Below the pieces are notes generated by a model. That model did not search any database. It saw nothing but the letters and a program-made list of their open reading frames with translations, and was not told the DNA's origin. A program made the position numbers and the translations under genes. From assembly GCA_963721115.1 (NCBI GenBank), contig CAVRIA010000020.1:62001-126000 (forward strand): a stretch of DNA of 64,000 bases, written 5' to 3'. This stretch comes from CAVRIA01 sp963721115 (lineage in GTDB: Bacteria > Desulfobacterota > Binatia > HRBIN30 > CADEER01). Positions 20,737 through 31,242 of this stretch are shown piece by piece (the first letter of the stretch is position 1; the number at the start of each line of letters is the position of its first letter).

Positions 20737-21315
20737 TCAGCGCCGCGCCAGCTGGCGATGGCGGAAGCAGTCGACGACGTGGTCGTTGACCATGCCGACG
20801 GCCTGCATGAAGGCGTAGCAGATCGTCGGTCCGACGAAGCGAAAGCCGCGCCCTTGAGGTCCCGGCTGATGCGCGTCCGCCTCGGCCGTGCGGGCCGGCA
20901 CCTCGGCCGGACGGCGCCAGCGGTTCTGGATCGGCGCGCCGCCGACGAACGACCAGACGAAGCCGTCGAAGCCGCCCGGCTCGGACCGAACGGCGAGGAA
21001 GGCGCGCGCGTTGCCGATCGCCGCCTCGATCTTCAGCCGGTTGCGCACGATGCCGGCGTCGCCGAGCAGACGCGTCACGTCGCGGCGCCCGAACGCCGCG
21101 ACCGCCTCGGGGTCGAAGCCCGCGAACGCACGCCGGTAGTTCTCCCGCTTCTTCAGGATGGTGATCCAGCTCAGGCCCGCCTGGGCGCCTTCGAGGACGA
21201 GGAACTCGAAGAGGCGGCGCTCGTCGTGCAGCGGCACGCCCCACTCCTCGTCGTGGTAGCGCGTGTAGAGCGGATCTCTTCCCGCCCAAGCGCAACGCTT
21301 CCTCTGCGGCGGCAT
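20737..21315 (-). CDS. tag: DNA-3-methyladenine glycosylase I (short out-of-frame segment)
   Basis: The product is 192 residues, the usual Tag length. It opens with RCAWAGRDPLYTRYHDEEWG, which includes the zinc-binding Cys and the family's YHDxEWG motif. LEGAQAGLSWITILKKRENY and GFRFVGPTICYAFMQAVGMVNDH complete the fold and carry the C-terminal His ligands. It excises 3-methyladenine from alkylated DNA. About eight residues (DAHQPGPQ) disagree with the family; reading that stretch (about 20850-20872) in another frame gives ISRDLK, so two compensating indels appear to flank it. The HD-domain gene ends or starts nearby on the same strand, with 44 bases between them. Confidence 0.9.
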   Translation of the reverse strand: MPPQRKRCAWAGRDPLYTRYHDEEWGVPLHDERRLFEFLVLEGAQAGLSWITILKKRENYRRAFAGFDPEAVAAFGRRDVTRLLGDAGIVRNRLKIEAAIGNARAFLAVRSEPGGFDGFVWSFVGGAPIQNRWRRPAEVPARTAEADAHQPGPQGRGFRFVGPTICYAFMQAVGMVNDHVVDCFRHRQLARR

Positions 21316-21359
21316 GTCGAGGCGTCGAATGCGACGGCGGTCCCGGAGAAGGGGCGCGC

Positions 21360-21905
21360 CTATCCGCGCCAGGAGCCGAAGATCTCGCGCACCAGCGGCT
21401 CGAAGTGCTGCAGCGGCAGCGTATCGTAGTGCGGATCGAAGGCGGCCTGGTCCCACTCGTCGGCAAAGCGCTCCGCCAGCGCATAGCTCGGATGGCCGCG
21501 GTGCTGCTCGCGGGCGTTCGGATCGCCGCCGAAATGCCCGTAGTAGTGCTTGCCCTGGAAGTCCTGGTGCACACGGATCATCCAGCAAACCTCCGGGCGC
21601 ACGTAGGGCTTCAGGATCTCGGCGGCGATGGCCGGGTGGTTGGAGACCGAGACGGCCTTGCCGATGTCGTGGCACAGCGCCGCGACGACCACGTCCCGGT
21701 CCGCTCCGGCGCGCTCGGCGCGGGTCGCGGTCTGCAGCGAGTGCTCGAGCTGGTCGACCGCGAAACCGTCCGTGATCTCGGCCAGCGAGCGCAGAAGGCT
21801 CAGCACGCGGTCGACGACGCGCGGCTGATTCTGCACCGTCTCGCGTCCGATCACCCGCCACTGCTCGGCGGTCGATTCGTCCATGCGCGTGAACGTCGAG
21901 CTCAT
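21360..21905 (-). CDS. HD-domain protein, possible PhnZ/MIOX-type diiron oxygenase
   Basis: This 181-residue protein has an all-helical HD-domain pattern: EHSLQTATRAERAGA (first His), AALCHDIGKAVSV (His-Asp pair), SNHPAIAAEIL and MIRVHQDFQGKHYYG. The order H, HD, H, H followed by a late Asp is that of the PhnZ and myo-inositol oxygenase group, which use a mixed-valence diiron centre to cleave C-C or C-P bonds, but plain HD phosphohydrolases cannot be excluded. No phosphonate or inositol genes are near. The start at ATG 21905 lacks a strong ribosome site. It lies upstream of tag on the same strand and could be cotranscribed. Confidence 0.65.
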   Translation of the reverse strand: MSSTFTRMDESTAEQWRVIGRETVQNQPRVVDRVLSLLRSLAEITDGFAVDQLEHSLQTATRAERAGADRDVVVAALCHDIGKAVSVSNHPAIAAEILKPYVRPEVCWMIRVHQDFQGKHYYGHFGGDPNAREQHRGHPSYALAERFADEWDQAAFDPHYDTLPLQHFEPLVREIFGSWRG

Positions 21906-21947
21906 GAGCGAGACTTGCCACAGAGCGGAGCGGGCGGCAACCGGGGA

Positions 21948-22145
21948 GCGGTGAGCCAGTGAGCCGGTGCGCCGGTGTGCCGGTGCGGAGCGGGTCGATG
22001 CGCCTGGGCTCCTGCGGGTGCCCGGCCACGACCAGCCGTCACAGGGCGCAGCACCTGATTGAAACGCCATGGGATGAACCACGGCACCCACCGCCTCCCC
22101 CCCACCGGCCCACCGGCTCACTGGCTCACCGGCTCACCGGCTCAC
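21948..22145. repeat. Inverted arrays of the octamer GGTGAGCC
   Basis: GGTGAGCC-like octamers repeat at 21948-21992, and their complement repeats at 22100-22145, giving a potential stem of more than 35 bp across about 105 bases. The right arm includes the last codons and stop of the epoxide-hydrolase-like gene, so the repeat has replaced or shaped the protein's C-terminus (EGEPVSR). Confidence 0.75.
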
Positions 22146-23019
22146 CTTCCAGCCATTCCTCCAGGACCTCGTTCACCTTCTCCGGCGCCTCCTGCTGGAC
22201 CCAGTGCGAGACGTCCGGCAGGTAGCGCACCGTCAGATCGGGGACGTGTCGGTCGGTGCCGTACGTGGTCTCGACGCCGAGCGCGCTGTCCCTCTCGCCC
22301 CAGACCATCAGCGTCGGCGTCTCGATCACCGGGTAGCCGAGGGCGCGCTGGCGGTTGCCGCCGCCGCCGCGCACCAGCGCCCGGTAGTAGTTGAGCATCG
22401 CGGTGAGCGCCCCGGGGCGGGCGGCGTTGTCGCGGTAGACGCGCAGCACCTCGTCGGGGAAGCGGCTCTTGTCGACCGCCATGTTGCGAAAGGCGTCGCC
22501 GATCGCCCGGCAGTCGCGGGCGCGCAGCAGCGCCTCGGGCAGCCACGGGATCTGGAAGAAGAGCACGTACCAGGAGCGCGCCAGCTGCCGCCAGCCGCGC
22601 AGGGCCCGCTCCATGGCGGCGGGATGGGGAACGTTCATGATCACCAGCCGTTCGAGCGGTCGCACGCGGCGCATGGCGAAGTACCAGGCGATCAGGGCGC
22701 CCCAGTCGTGCGCCAGCAGGACCGTCGATCGCGCCCCCGAAGCGTCGATCAGGCCGGCCACGTCGTCCATCAAGCGCTCGATCGCATAGTCCTCGCGGCG
22801 CGGCGGCCGGTCGGTCTCGCCGTAGCCGCGCAGGTCCGGCGCCCAGGCGCGGTAGCCGAGGCGGGCGAGCAGCGGAAGCTGGTGGCGCCAGGAGTACCCG
22901 CACTCGGGAAACCCGTGCAGGAACAGCGCCAGACGATCGCCCTCGCCGCAGGCGGCGACGTGGAAGCGCAGGCCGTTCGCTTTTACGAACTCGTGTCGGA
23001 TCGATTCGTCCTCGAGCAT
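22126..23019 (-). CDS. Alpha/beta hydrolase, epoxide hydrolase-like
   Basis: The 297-residue protein shows the soluble epoxide hydrolase/haloalkane dehalogenase layout: FLHGFPECGYSWRHQ (HGxP oxyanion motif), DLRGYGETDRP, and LLAHDWGALIAWYFA with Asp as nucleophile. MVWGERDSALG and PDVSHWVQQEAPEKVN supply the acid-region strand and catalytic His. A Tyr in the cap (NYYRAL) fits the epoxide-activating residue. A Trp-flanked halide site cannot be confirmed, so epoxide hydrolysis is preferred. There is no signal peptide. The last residues are encoded by the flanking octamer repeat. Confidence 0.85.
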   Translation of the reverse strand: MLEDESIRHEFVKANGLRFHVAACGEGDRLALFLHGFPECGYSWRHQLPLLARLGYRAWAPDLRGYGETDRPPRREDYAIERLMDDVAGLIDASGARSTVLLAHDWGALIAWYFAMRRVRPLERLVIMNVPHPAAMERALRGWRQLARSWYVLFFQIPWLPEALLRARDCRAIGDAFRNMAVDKSRFPDEVLRVYRDNAARPGALTAMLNYYRALVRGGGGNRQRALGYPVIETPTLMVWGERDSALGVETTYGTDRHVPDLTVRYLPDVSHWVQQEAPEKVNEVLEEWLEGEPVSR

Positions 23020-23168
23020 GGCGGGACTCTATCCGGTGAGGCCCGCCCGACGGAAGCGGTCGCCCCGCGGCCGCGGCCGGCAAGCCCGGCCCGCCGCAGG
23101 TATTTTGCTCTGTCACCCGCGCGGGCGTATGGTTCGCTTCGCAACCCTCCCTCGTAAAGGAGTCGAGA

Positions 23169-24723
23169 ATGACGGCAACGCGGAAGCAAGGGCGGATCGG
23201 CGGCGTCTTCGCCGCGGCGGCACTGCTGGCCCTGGGCGCTCTCGCCGGATGCGACGGCAACGCCAAGGCGGCCCCTTCGCCGGGCGAGGTCGTCATCGGC
23301 GAGCGCCCCGCCCTCGAGCGGCACGTCGACCAGGCGGATCTGGTCTCGGGGGCCATCGGCGTCGACGAGATGTTCGACCTCGGCGAGAAGATCTTCGTCG
23401 CTCAATTCAACGCCCTCGACGGCGTCGGCCGCCCCGGCGCCACGGGCGACGGGGTACCGACGCGGCGCGTCCTCGGCAGCGCGCCCGACTTCGTCCGCAC
23501 CTCCTCCCCCGACTCCATCTCGTGCGCCGCCTGCCACAACGAGCCGCGTGCCGGCGGCGGCGGCGATTTCGTCGCCAACGTCTTCGTCCTCGCCCAGGTG
23601 CGCGACCCGGTGACCTTCGACGTGCGCGACGCGGACGAGCGCAACACCCTGGGCATGATGGGGTCCGGCCCCATCGAGCTGCTCGGCCGCGAGATGACCG
23701 CCGACCTGCAGGCCATCCGCGCCGCGGCCCGGGAGCAGGCCGCCACCGAAGGGGCCGCGGTGACGGTATCGCTGCAAACCAAGGGGGTCGATTTCGGCAC
23801 CCTGACCGCCATGCCCGACGGCACGCTCGAGACCAGCGGCGTGCAGGGCGTCGACGCCGACCTCGTCGTCAAGCCCTTCCATCAGAAGGGCGCCGTGCGC
23901 TCGGTGCGGGAGTTCACCGTCAACGCGATGAACCACCACCACGGCATGGAGGCGGTCGAGCGCTTCGGCCGCGGACAGATCGACAAGAACGGCAACGTCA
24001 TCGACACCGACGACTTCGACGGCGACGGCGTCCCCAACGAGCTCACCGTCGGTGACATCACGGCCGTGACGATGTGGCAGGTCCTGCAGAACACGCCCGC
24101 GCAGGTCATCCCCGGCGAGCCGGAGCGCGCTCGGGCGGTGCTGGCCGGCGAGCAGCAGTTCGCCGCGATCGGCTGCGAGTCCTGTCACGTCGCCGCCCTG
24201 CCGCTGCGCGACCCGGTCTTCTGCGAGCCCGACCCCCTCAACACCAAGGGGAACCTGAGCGATCAGAGCCAGAAGGTCTGCGTCGACCTCACCAGCGACG
24301 GGCCCGGTCCGCGCCTCGAGCGCGCGGCGGACGGATCGATCCTGGTGCGCGCCTTCACCGACCTGAAGCGCCACGTGATCTGCGACGAGCAGACGCCGCA
24401 CTACTGCAACGAGACACTCGTGCAGGCGGGCATCCCCACCGACCAGTTCATCACCCGCAAGCTGTGGGACGTCGGCAACTCCCCGCCCTACGGCCATCGC
24501 GGCGACCTGTCGACCATCACCGAGGCCATCCTCGCGCACGGCGGCGGAGGGGCGCCCGTCGCGCCAGGCGTTCGAGGCGCTTTCCGCGCAGCAGCAGGCC
24601 GAGATCGTCGAGTTCCTCAAGTCACTGCAAGTGGTGCCGGAGGGGACCTCCGGCCTGGTGGTCGACACTCTGGGCCGTCCCGTCGACAGGGCCGCTCTCG
24701 CCGTCCGCTTCGGCATCGACTGA
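23169..24723 (+). CDS. Di-haem oxidoreductase lipoprotein, DUF1111 type (one frameshift)
   Basis: AAAGGAG precedes the ATG. A lipobox (LGALAGC, Cys 28) indicates membrane anchoring after export. Two haem c sites are present, CAACH at residues 119-123 and CESCH at 336-340, with the DUF1111-like NHHHGMEAVERFG and GNSPPYGHRGDLSTITEAI segments. The frame breaks near 24562; restoring CG in gtcgcgcc continues into RQAFEALSAQQQAEIVEFLK and ends at 24723. Family members are di-haem peroxidase- or thiol-oxidoreductase-like proteins in the periplasm. The substrate is unknown. The gene stands alone, followed by a 220-base gap before the sensor kinase. Confidence 0.85.
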
Positions 24724-24944
24724 CGGCCCGCCGACGACGTCACCTTTTCGCCGTTGTCGGCCGAAGCGGCGTACCGGTCACCCGCGGCGGCATTTGCTCA
24801 GTCGCTCGCCGCCCGGTCACCCGGGCGACGGTCGCGGCGGGCACGGCTCTTGCGGTGAACTACCCCGGAAGGCGCCGACCGCGCTTGTCGTCACCGATAA
24901 ACTGAGACCGGCCAGCGACGTCCAGAGGAAACCACAGCAACGCC

Positions 24945-27189
<2,245 letters not shown>

Positions 27190-27264
27190 AGCGACCCACC
27201 GCTCGACAAGCCGCCTCCCGTTCGTCTAATGGATGCCCCGCATCCGGAACAGGGAGGACATTCC

Positions 27265-28446
27265 ATGAAGCTCGCGTACAGCCCGGAGCACGAGGCGCTC
27301 CGGCGGGAGCTGCGGCAGTACTACGAGAAGCTGCTGACGCCCGAGATCCGCGCCGAGGTCGCGCGCAGCGAGGGAGTCGGGCCGATCGTCCGCAAGGTCG
27401 TGCGCCAGATGGGCGACGACGGCTGGCTCGGCATCGGCTGGCCGCGGGAGTACGGCGGCCGCGGCATGACCCCGATCGAGCAGTTCATCTTCTTCGACGA
27501 GTCGATGCGCGCCGGCGCCCCCGTGCCAATGCTCACGGTGAACTCGGTGGCGCCGACGATCATGCAGTACGGCACCGAGGAGCAGAGGAACTTCTACCTG
27601 CCGAAGATCCTGAAAGGGGAGATCCACTTCGCCATCGGCTACACGGAGCCGGACGCGGGCACCGACCTGGCGGCGCTCAAGACCCGGGCGGTACGCGACG
27701 GCGACGACTTCGTGATCAACGGCCAGAAGGTCTTCACCAGCCTCGCCACCGACGCCGACTACATCTGGCTGGCCGTCCGCACCGACCCCGAGGCGCCCAA
27801 GCACAAGGGCATCTCGATGATCATCGTGCCCGGCGGCACCCCCGGCCTGCGCTGCGTGCCGATCAAGAACATGGGCGAGTTGAACACCAACCAGACCTTC
27901 TACGACGACGTGCGCGTTCCGGCGTCCAACCTGGTCGGCAAGCTCAACGGCGGCTGGAAGCTGATCGTCAACCAGCTCAACCACGAGCGCGTGACCCTGT
28001 GCAGCTCGGGGATGATCGAGGGCCCGTTCGAGGACGTCGTCCGCTGGGCGAAGGAGACGCGGCTCTCGGACGGCCGGCGGGTGATCGATCAGCCGTGGGT
28101 GCAGATCAACCTGGCGCGCATCTACGCCCGCCTCGACTTCATGCGCCTGATGAACTTCAAGATCGCGTGGACGGCGGAGCAGAACCAGCCTCTCAATCCG
28201 GCGCACGCCTCGACGATCAAGGTGTTCGGCACCGAGTTCTACCTCGAGGCGTTCCGCCTCATGCAGGAGATCCTCGGCCCGGCGGGCACCTTCCGCCCCG
28301 GCTCGCCCGAGGCCGCCCTGAACGGCCGCATCGGTTTCCTGCTGCGCTCGATGCACATTCTCACCTTCGGCGGCGGCACGAACGAGATGCAGCGCGACCT
28401 CATCGCCCTCTTCGGCCTGAGCATGCCCGTGCAGCCGAGATTCTAG
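27265..28446 (+). CDS. Acyl-CoA dehydrogenase, subunit-like paralogue 1
   Basis: The start is ATG 27265, with GGGAGGAC just upstream; an in-frame ATG at 27229 has none. The 393-residue protein has the ACAD fold: GWLGIGWPREYGGRGM in the N-terminal helical domain, FAIGYTEPDAGTDLAALKT and VFTSLATDADYIWLAVRTD in the FAD-binding barrel, and FGGGTNEMQRDLIA at the C-terminus. The enzyme dehydrogenates an acyl-CoA at the alpha-beta bond and passes electrons to ETF. A second, diverged dehydrogenase follows after a tandem repeat, an arrangement seen for heteromeric alpha2-beta2 enzymes that act on bulky (for example steroid side-chain) CoA esters; that is inference. Confidence 0.9.
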   Translation: MKLAYSPEHEALRRELRQYYEKLLTPEIRAEVARSEGVGPIVRKVVRQMGDDGWLGIGWPREYGGRGMTPIEQFIFFDESMRAGAPVPMLTVNSVAPTIMQYGTEEQRNFYLPKILKGEIHFAIGYTEPDAGTDLAALKTRAVRDGDDFVINGQKVFTSLATDADYIWLAVRTDPEAPKHKGISMIIVPGGTPGLRCVPIKNMGELNTNQTFYDDVRVPASNLVGKLNGGWKLIVNQLNHERVTLCSSGMIEGPFEDVVRWAKETRLSDGRRVIDQPWVQINLARIYARLDFMRLMNFKIAWTAEQNQPLNPAHASTIKVFGTEFYLEAFRLMQEILGPAGTFRPGSPEAALNGRIGFLLRSMHILTFGGGTNEMQRDLIALFGLSMPVQPRF

Positions 28447-28921
28447 GAGTGGGTCGTGCGCTCCGCGCACCCGAAGACGGGTGGAAAAGGAATCAGGAGG
28501 CCCCGCGGGCTTTGCTCGCGGGGCCGAGCCCATCGGAGCGCGTAGCGCGCACGGGGGCGAATTTTCGGAAGACGGGTGGAAAAGGAAACAGGAGGCCCCG
28601 CGGGCTTTGCTCGCGGGGCCGAGCCCATCGGAGCGCGTAGCGCGCACGGGGGCGAATTTTCGAAGGAGGAGTGGGGCATGCGCTCCGCGCACCCGAAGAC
28701 GGGCGGAAAAGGAAACAGGAGGCCCCGCGGGCTTTGCTCGCGGGGCCGAGCCCATCGGAGCGCGTAGCGCGCACGGGGGCGAATTTTCGAAGGAGGAGTG
28801 GGGCATGCGCTCCGCGCACCCGAAGACGGGCGGAAAAGGAATCAGGAGGCCCCGCGGGCTTTGCTCGCGGGGCCGAGCCCATCGGAGCGCGTAGCGCGCA
28901 CGGGGGCGAATTTTCGAAGGA
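28447..28921. repeat. Tandem repeat (about 127-bp units, four copies) carrying ribosome sites
   Basis: Four units fill the whole gap between the two dehydrogenase genes. The cgaagacggg landmark recurs at about 28473, 28568, 28695 and 28822; unit 2 lacks about 32 bases. Each unit has a 9-bp perfect hairpin (GGCCCCGCG/CGCGGGGCC), a GCGCG-TA-GCGCGC hairpin and the tail gggggcgaattttcgaagg. Two units have AAGGAGGAG-N6-ATG with an identical-length 29-codon frame (28678-28767 and 28805-28894); unit 1 has a GTG-started version (28456-28545). The last copy supplies the ribosome site of the next gene. A part copy lies directly upstream of ahcY (33668-33716). Confidence 0.85.
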
Positions 28922-28927
28922 GACCGC

Positions 28928-30046
28928 ATGGATTTCTCGATCAGCGAAGACCAGCGCGCCATCGCCGACCTGGCGGCGCAGATCCTGGGCGACCACGGCG
29001 GATTGGCGCGTCTGAAGGGCGTCGAAGGCAGCGACGACCGCTACGACCGCGAGCTGTGGACGCAGCTCGCCAAAGCGGGCCTGCTCGGTGCCGTGCTGCC
29101 CGAGAGCGCCGGGGGCAGCGGCGGCGGCTTCGTCGAGGCCTGCCTCCTCCTCGAGCAGCAGGGCCGGCGCACGACCCTGCTTCCCCTCCTGACCACCCTC
29201 GTCTCGGCCGCCCTGCCGCTGGCGCGCTTCGGCAGCGCCGACCAGCGGCAGCGCTACCTGCCCGGCGTCGTCGCCGGCGAAACCATTCTGACCGCCGCCC
29301 TGACCGAGCTCGGCACGGACAGTCGCTCGCCGGCCGCCGCCGCCACTCCGGACGGCAAGAGCTGGCGCCTCAACGGCGTCAAGATCGCCGTGCCGATGGC
29401 GCACCTCGCCGCCGCGGTGCTGGTGCCGGCGCAGACCCCCGGCGGCGAGATCGGCGTGTTCCTCGTCGACCCGCAGGCGGCGGGAGTCACGCTCGCGCGC
29501 CAGGAGTCGACCAACTGGGAGGCGCAGTTCGAGATGAAGCTGACCGACGCCGTCGCCGTCGCCGACAGTGTCATCGGCTCCATCCACCGGGGGGCGCAGA
29601 TCCTCGACTGGATCGTCGACCGCACCACGGCCGGGCTGTGCGCCATCGCCTCGGGCTGCTGCCAGGAGGCGCTGCGCCTGACCGCCGAGTACGCCTCCAA
29701 CCGCAAGCAGTTCGACAAGCCGATCGCCATGTTCCAGGCGGTGGGACAGCGCATGGCCGATTCCTACATCGACAACGAGGCGGTGAACCTGACCATGTGG
29801 CAGGCCGCCACCCGCCTGGCCGAGGAGATGCCGTCGGCGAAGGAGATCGCCACCGCCAAGTACTGGGCAGCGGAGGGCGGCAGCCGCATCGGCCACGCCG
29901 CGCTGCACATCCACGGCGGCATCAGCATCGACGTCGACTACCCGATCCACCGCTACTTCCTGTGGCTCAAGCAGATCGAGTTCACCCTCGGCGCCGCCAC
30001 GCCGCAGCTGGTGCGCCTGGGCGCGATGCTGGCCGAAGGTTGTTAG
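28928..30046 (+). CDS. Acyl-CoA dehydrogenase, subunit-like paralogue 2
   Basis: The 372-residue ACAD begins at ATG 28928 with CGAAGGAG from the upstream repeat. The N-terminus reads DFSISEDQRAIADLAAQIL, typical of the family. LTELGTDSRSP replaces the usual TEPxxGSD loop, and the C-terminal HIHGGISIDVDYPIHRYFLW lacks the GxxxE loop that supplies catalytic Glu in many members. This diverged pattern resembles the non-catalytic or half-site subunit of heteromeric ACADs, so it may pair with the product at 27265. The stop codon lies inside a G/T oligomer repeat. Confidence 0.88.
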   Translation: MDFSISEDQRAIADLAAQILGDHGGLARLKGVEGSDDRYDRELWTQLAKAGLLGAVLPESAGGSGGGFVEACLLLEQQGRRTTLLPLLTTLVSAALPLARFGSADQRQRYLPGVVAGETILTAALTELGTDSRSPAAAATPDGKSWRLNGVKIAVPMAHLAAAVLVPAQTPGGEIGVFLVDPQAAGVTLARQESTNWEAQFEMKLTDAVAVADSVIGSIHRGAQILDWIVDRTTAGLCAIASGCCQEALRLTAEYASNRKQFDKPIAMFQAVGQRMADSYIDNEAVNLTMWQAATRLAEEMPSAKEIATAKYWAAEGGSRIGHAALHIHGGISIDVDYPIHRYFLWLKQIEFTLGAATPQLVRLGAMLAEGC

Positions 30047-30112
30047 TTGTTGAGTTGTCGGTCGTCGGGCTGCTGTTCTTAGAACCAACAACCCAACACC
30101 CGACAGCCCGTC
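30040..30112. repeat. Inverted G/T oligomer hairpin at gene 3' end
   Basis: The gttgttgagttgtcgg oligomers starting at the stop codon of the second dehydrogenase are followed, after about 20 bases, by their approximate complement (caacaacccaacacccgacagc). They can form a long imperfect stem, a plausible transcript 3' end. Related gttgttg oligomers occur in the composite repeats at 10, 12 and 53-55 kb. Confidence 0.6.
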
Positions 30113-30160
30113 CTTGGACATGCCCCTTCGATGCTTCATACTGGGGCTCGGACGGGACGG

Positions 30161-30791
30161 ATGAGGCACCTTGCGATGACGGTCCAGCGCTTCTCCCACG
30201 GCTTGCTGCTGGCCGTGCTGCTCGTGTCCGCGGCGGCGGCGATCGAGGCGCCCGAGGTCACGCCGGCGCCGACGGCGACCGCCACCTTCGCCGGCGGCTG
30301 CTTCTGGTGCATGCAGCCGCCGTTCGACGCCCTGAAGGGCGTGATCTCGACCACCGTCGGCTACACCGGCGGGCACCAGCCCGATCCCACCTACAAGGAG
30401 GTCTCCGCCGGCGGGACGGGCCACGCGGAGTCGATCCAGATCGTCTACGATCCCGGCCGTGATCAGCTACCAGAAGCTGCTCGAGGTCTTCTGGCACAAC
30501 ATCGACCCCACCACCCCGAACCGCGAGTTCTGCGACGAGGGATCCCAGTACCGCAGCGCCATCTTCTACCACGACGAGACGCAGAAGCAGCTCGCCGAGG
30601 CGTCGAAGGAGGAGATCGAGGACGGCAAGAAGCTCCACGTGGTGACGCAGATCGTCCCCGCCTCCACCTTCTATCCGGCCGAGGACTACCACCAGAAGTA
30701 CTACCGCAAGAATCCGGTCCGCTACGAGTTCTATCGCTTGTCGTGCGGCCGCGACCGGCGGCTGCGCGAGCTGTGGGGAAGCGAGAAATGA
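30161..30791 (+). CDS. msrA: Exported peptide-methionine (S)-S-oxide reductase (one frameshift)
   Basis: The catalytic motif GGCFWCMQPPFD and TVGYTGG identify MsrA. The N-terminus (TVQRFSHGLLLAVLLVSAAAA) is a signal sequence, so the enzyme should repair oxidised methionine outside the cytoplasm. The frame shifts near 30454 in gatcccgg; removing a C or adding CG gives YDPAVISYQKLLEVFWHNIDP, which continues to an intact C-terminus with EDYHQKYY. Starts at ATG 30161 and 30176 are both possible; 30161 has a weak GGACGG. Electron supply (thioredoxin or MsrB) is not evident nearby. The PAS gene starts 58 bases downstream. Confidence 0.88.
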
Positions 30792-30849
30792 GACGGGCGC
30801 CGAGAGACTGAGGGTTCGCCGGCGCCCCCTCGCCGGGGAGAGGTTCCGC

Positions 30850-31242
30850 ATGTCGCAGAAGGACATCGAGGTGATTCTGCTTCGCCAGCTGGCGAGCTAT
30901 CTGGCGACTCCCGTCTTCATCGTCGACCCGCAGGGCAACCTGATCTTCTACAACGAACCGGCCGAGAAGGTTCTCGGACGGCGATTCGACGAGACCGGCG
31001 AGATGCCCGCCGCCGAGTGGGGCGCCGCCTGGACACCGACGGACGAGAACGGGGACCCGCTTCCCGCCATGGCGCTGCCGCTGTCGCTCGCCCTCGTCGA
31101 GAGCAAGCCGTCGTGCCGGCGCTTCTGGATCGGCGGGTTGGACGGCGTGCGGCGCCACATCGAGGTGGTCGCCTTCCCCCTCATCGGCCAGGCGCAGCGC
31201 CACCTCGGCGCGGCCGTGATCTTCTCGGAGGTGGCGCCGTGA
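30850..31242 (+). CDS. Single-domain PAS protein
   Basis: The 130-residue protein is one PAS domain: ATPVFIVDPQGNLIFYNEPAE forms the first strands, RRFWIGGLDGVRRHIEVVAFPLIG the later strands. GGGGAGAGG precedes the ATG. There is no output domain. Its stop codon overlaps the GTG start of the downstream metallo-hydrolase (GTGA), so the two are translationally coupled and probably form a sensor-effector pair. The ligand is not predictable from sequence. Confidence 0.8.
   Translation: MSQKDIEVILLRQLASYLATPVFIVDPQGNLIFYNEPAEKVLGRRFDETGEMPAAEWGAAWTPTDENGDPLPAMALPLSLALVESKPSCRRFWIGGLDGVRRHIEVVAFPLIGQAQRHLGAAVIFSEVAP

Noticed and set aside
28493..30424. Long antisense open frame across the second acyl-CoA dehydrogenase
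   Set aside because: It is a mirror of a strongly conserved gene plus repeats and contains no recognisable domain.
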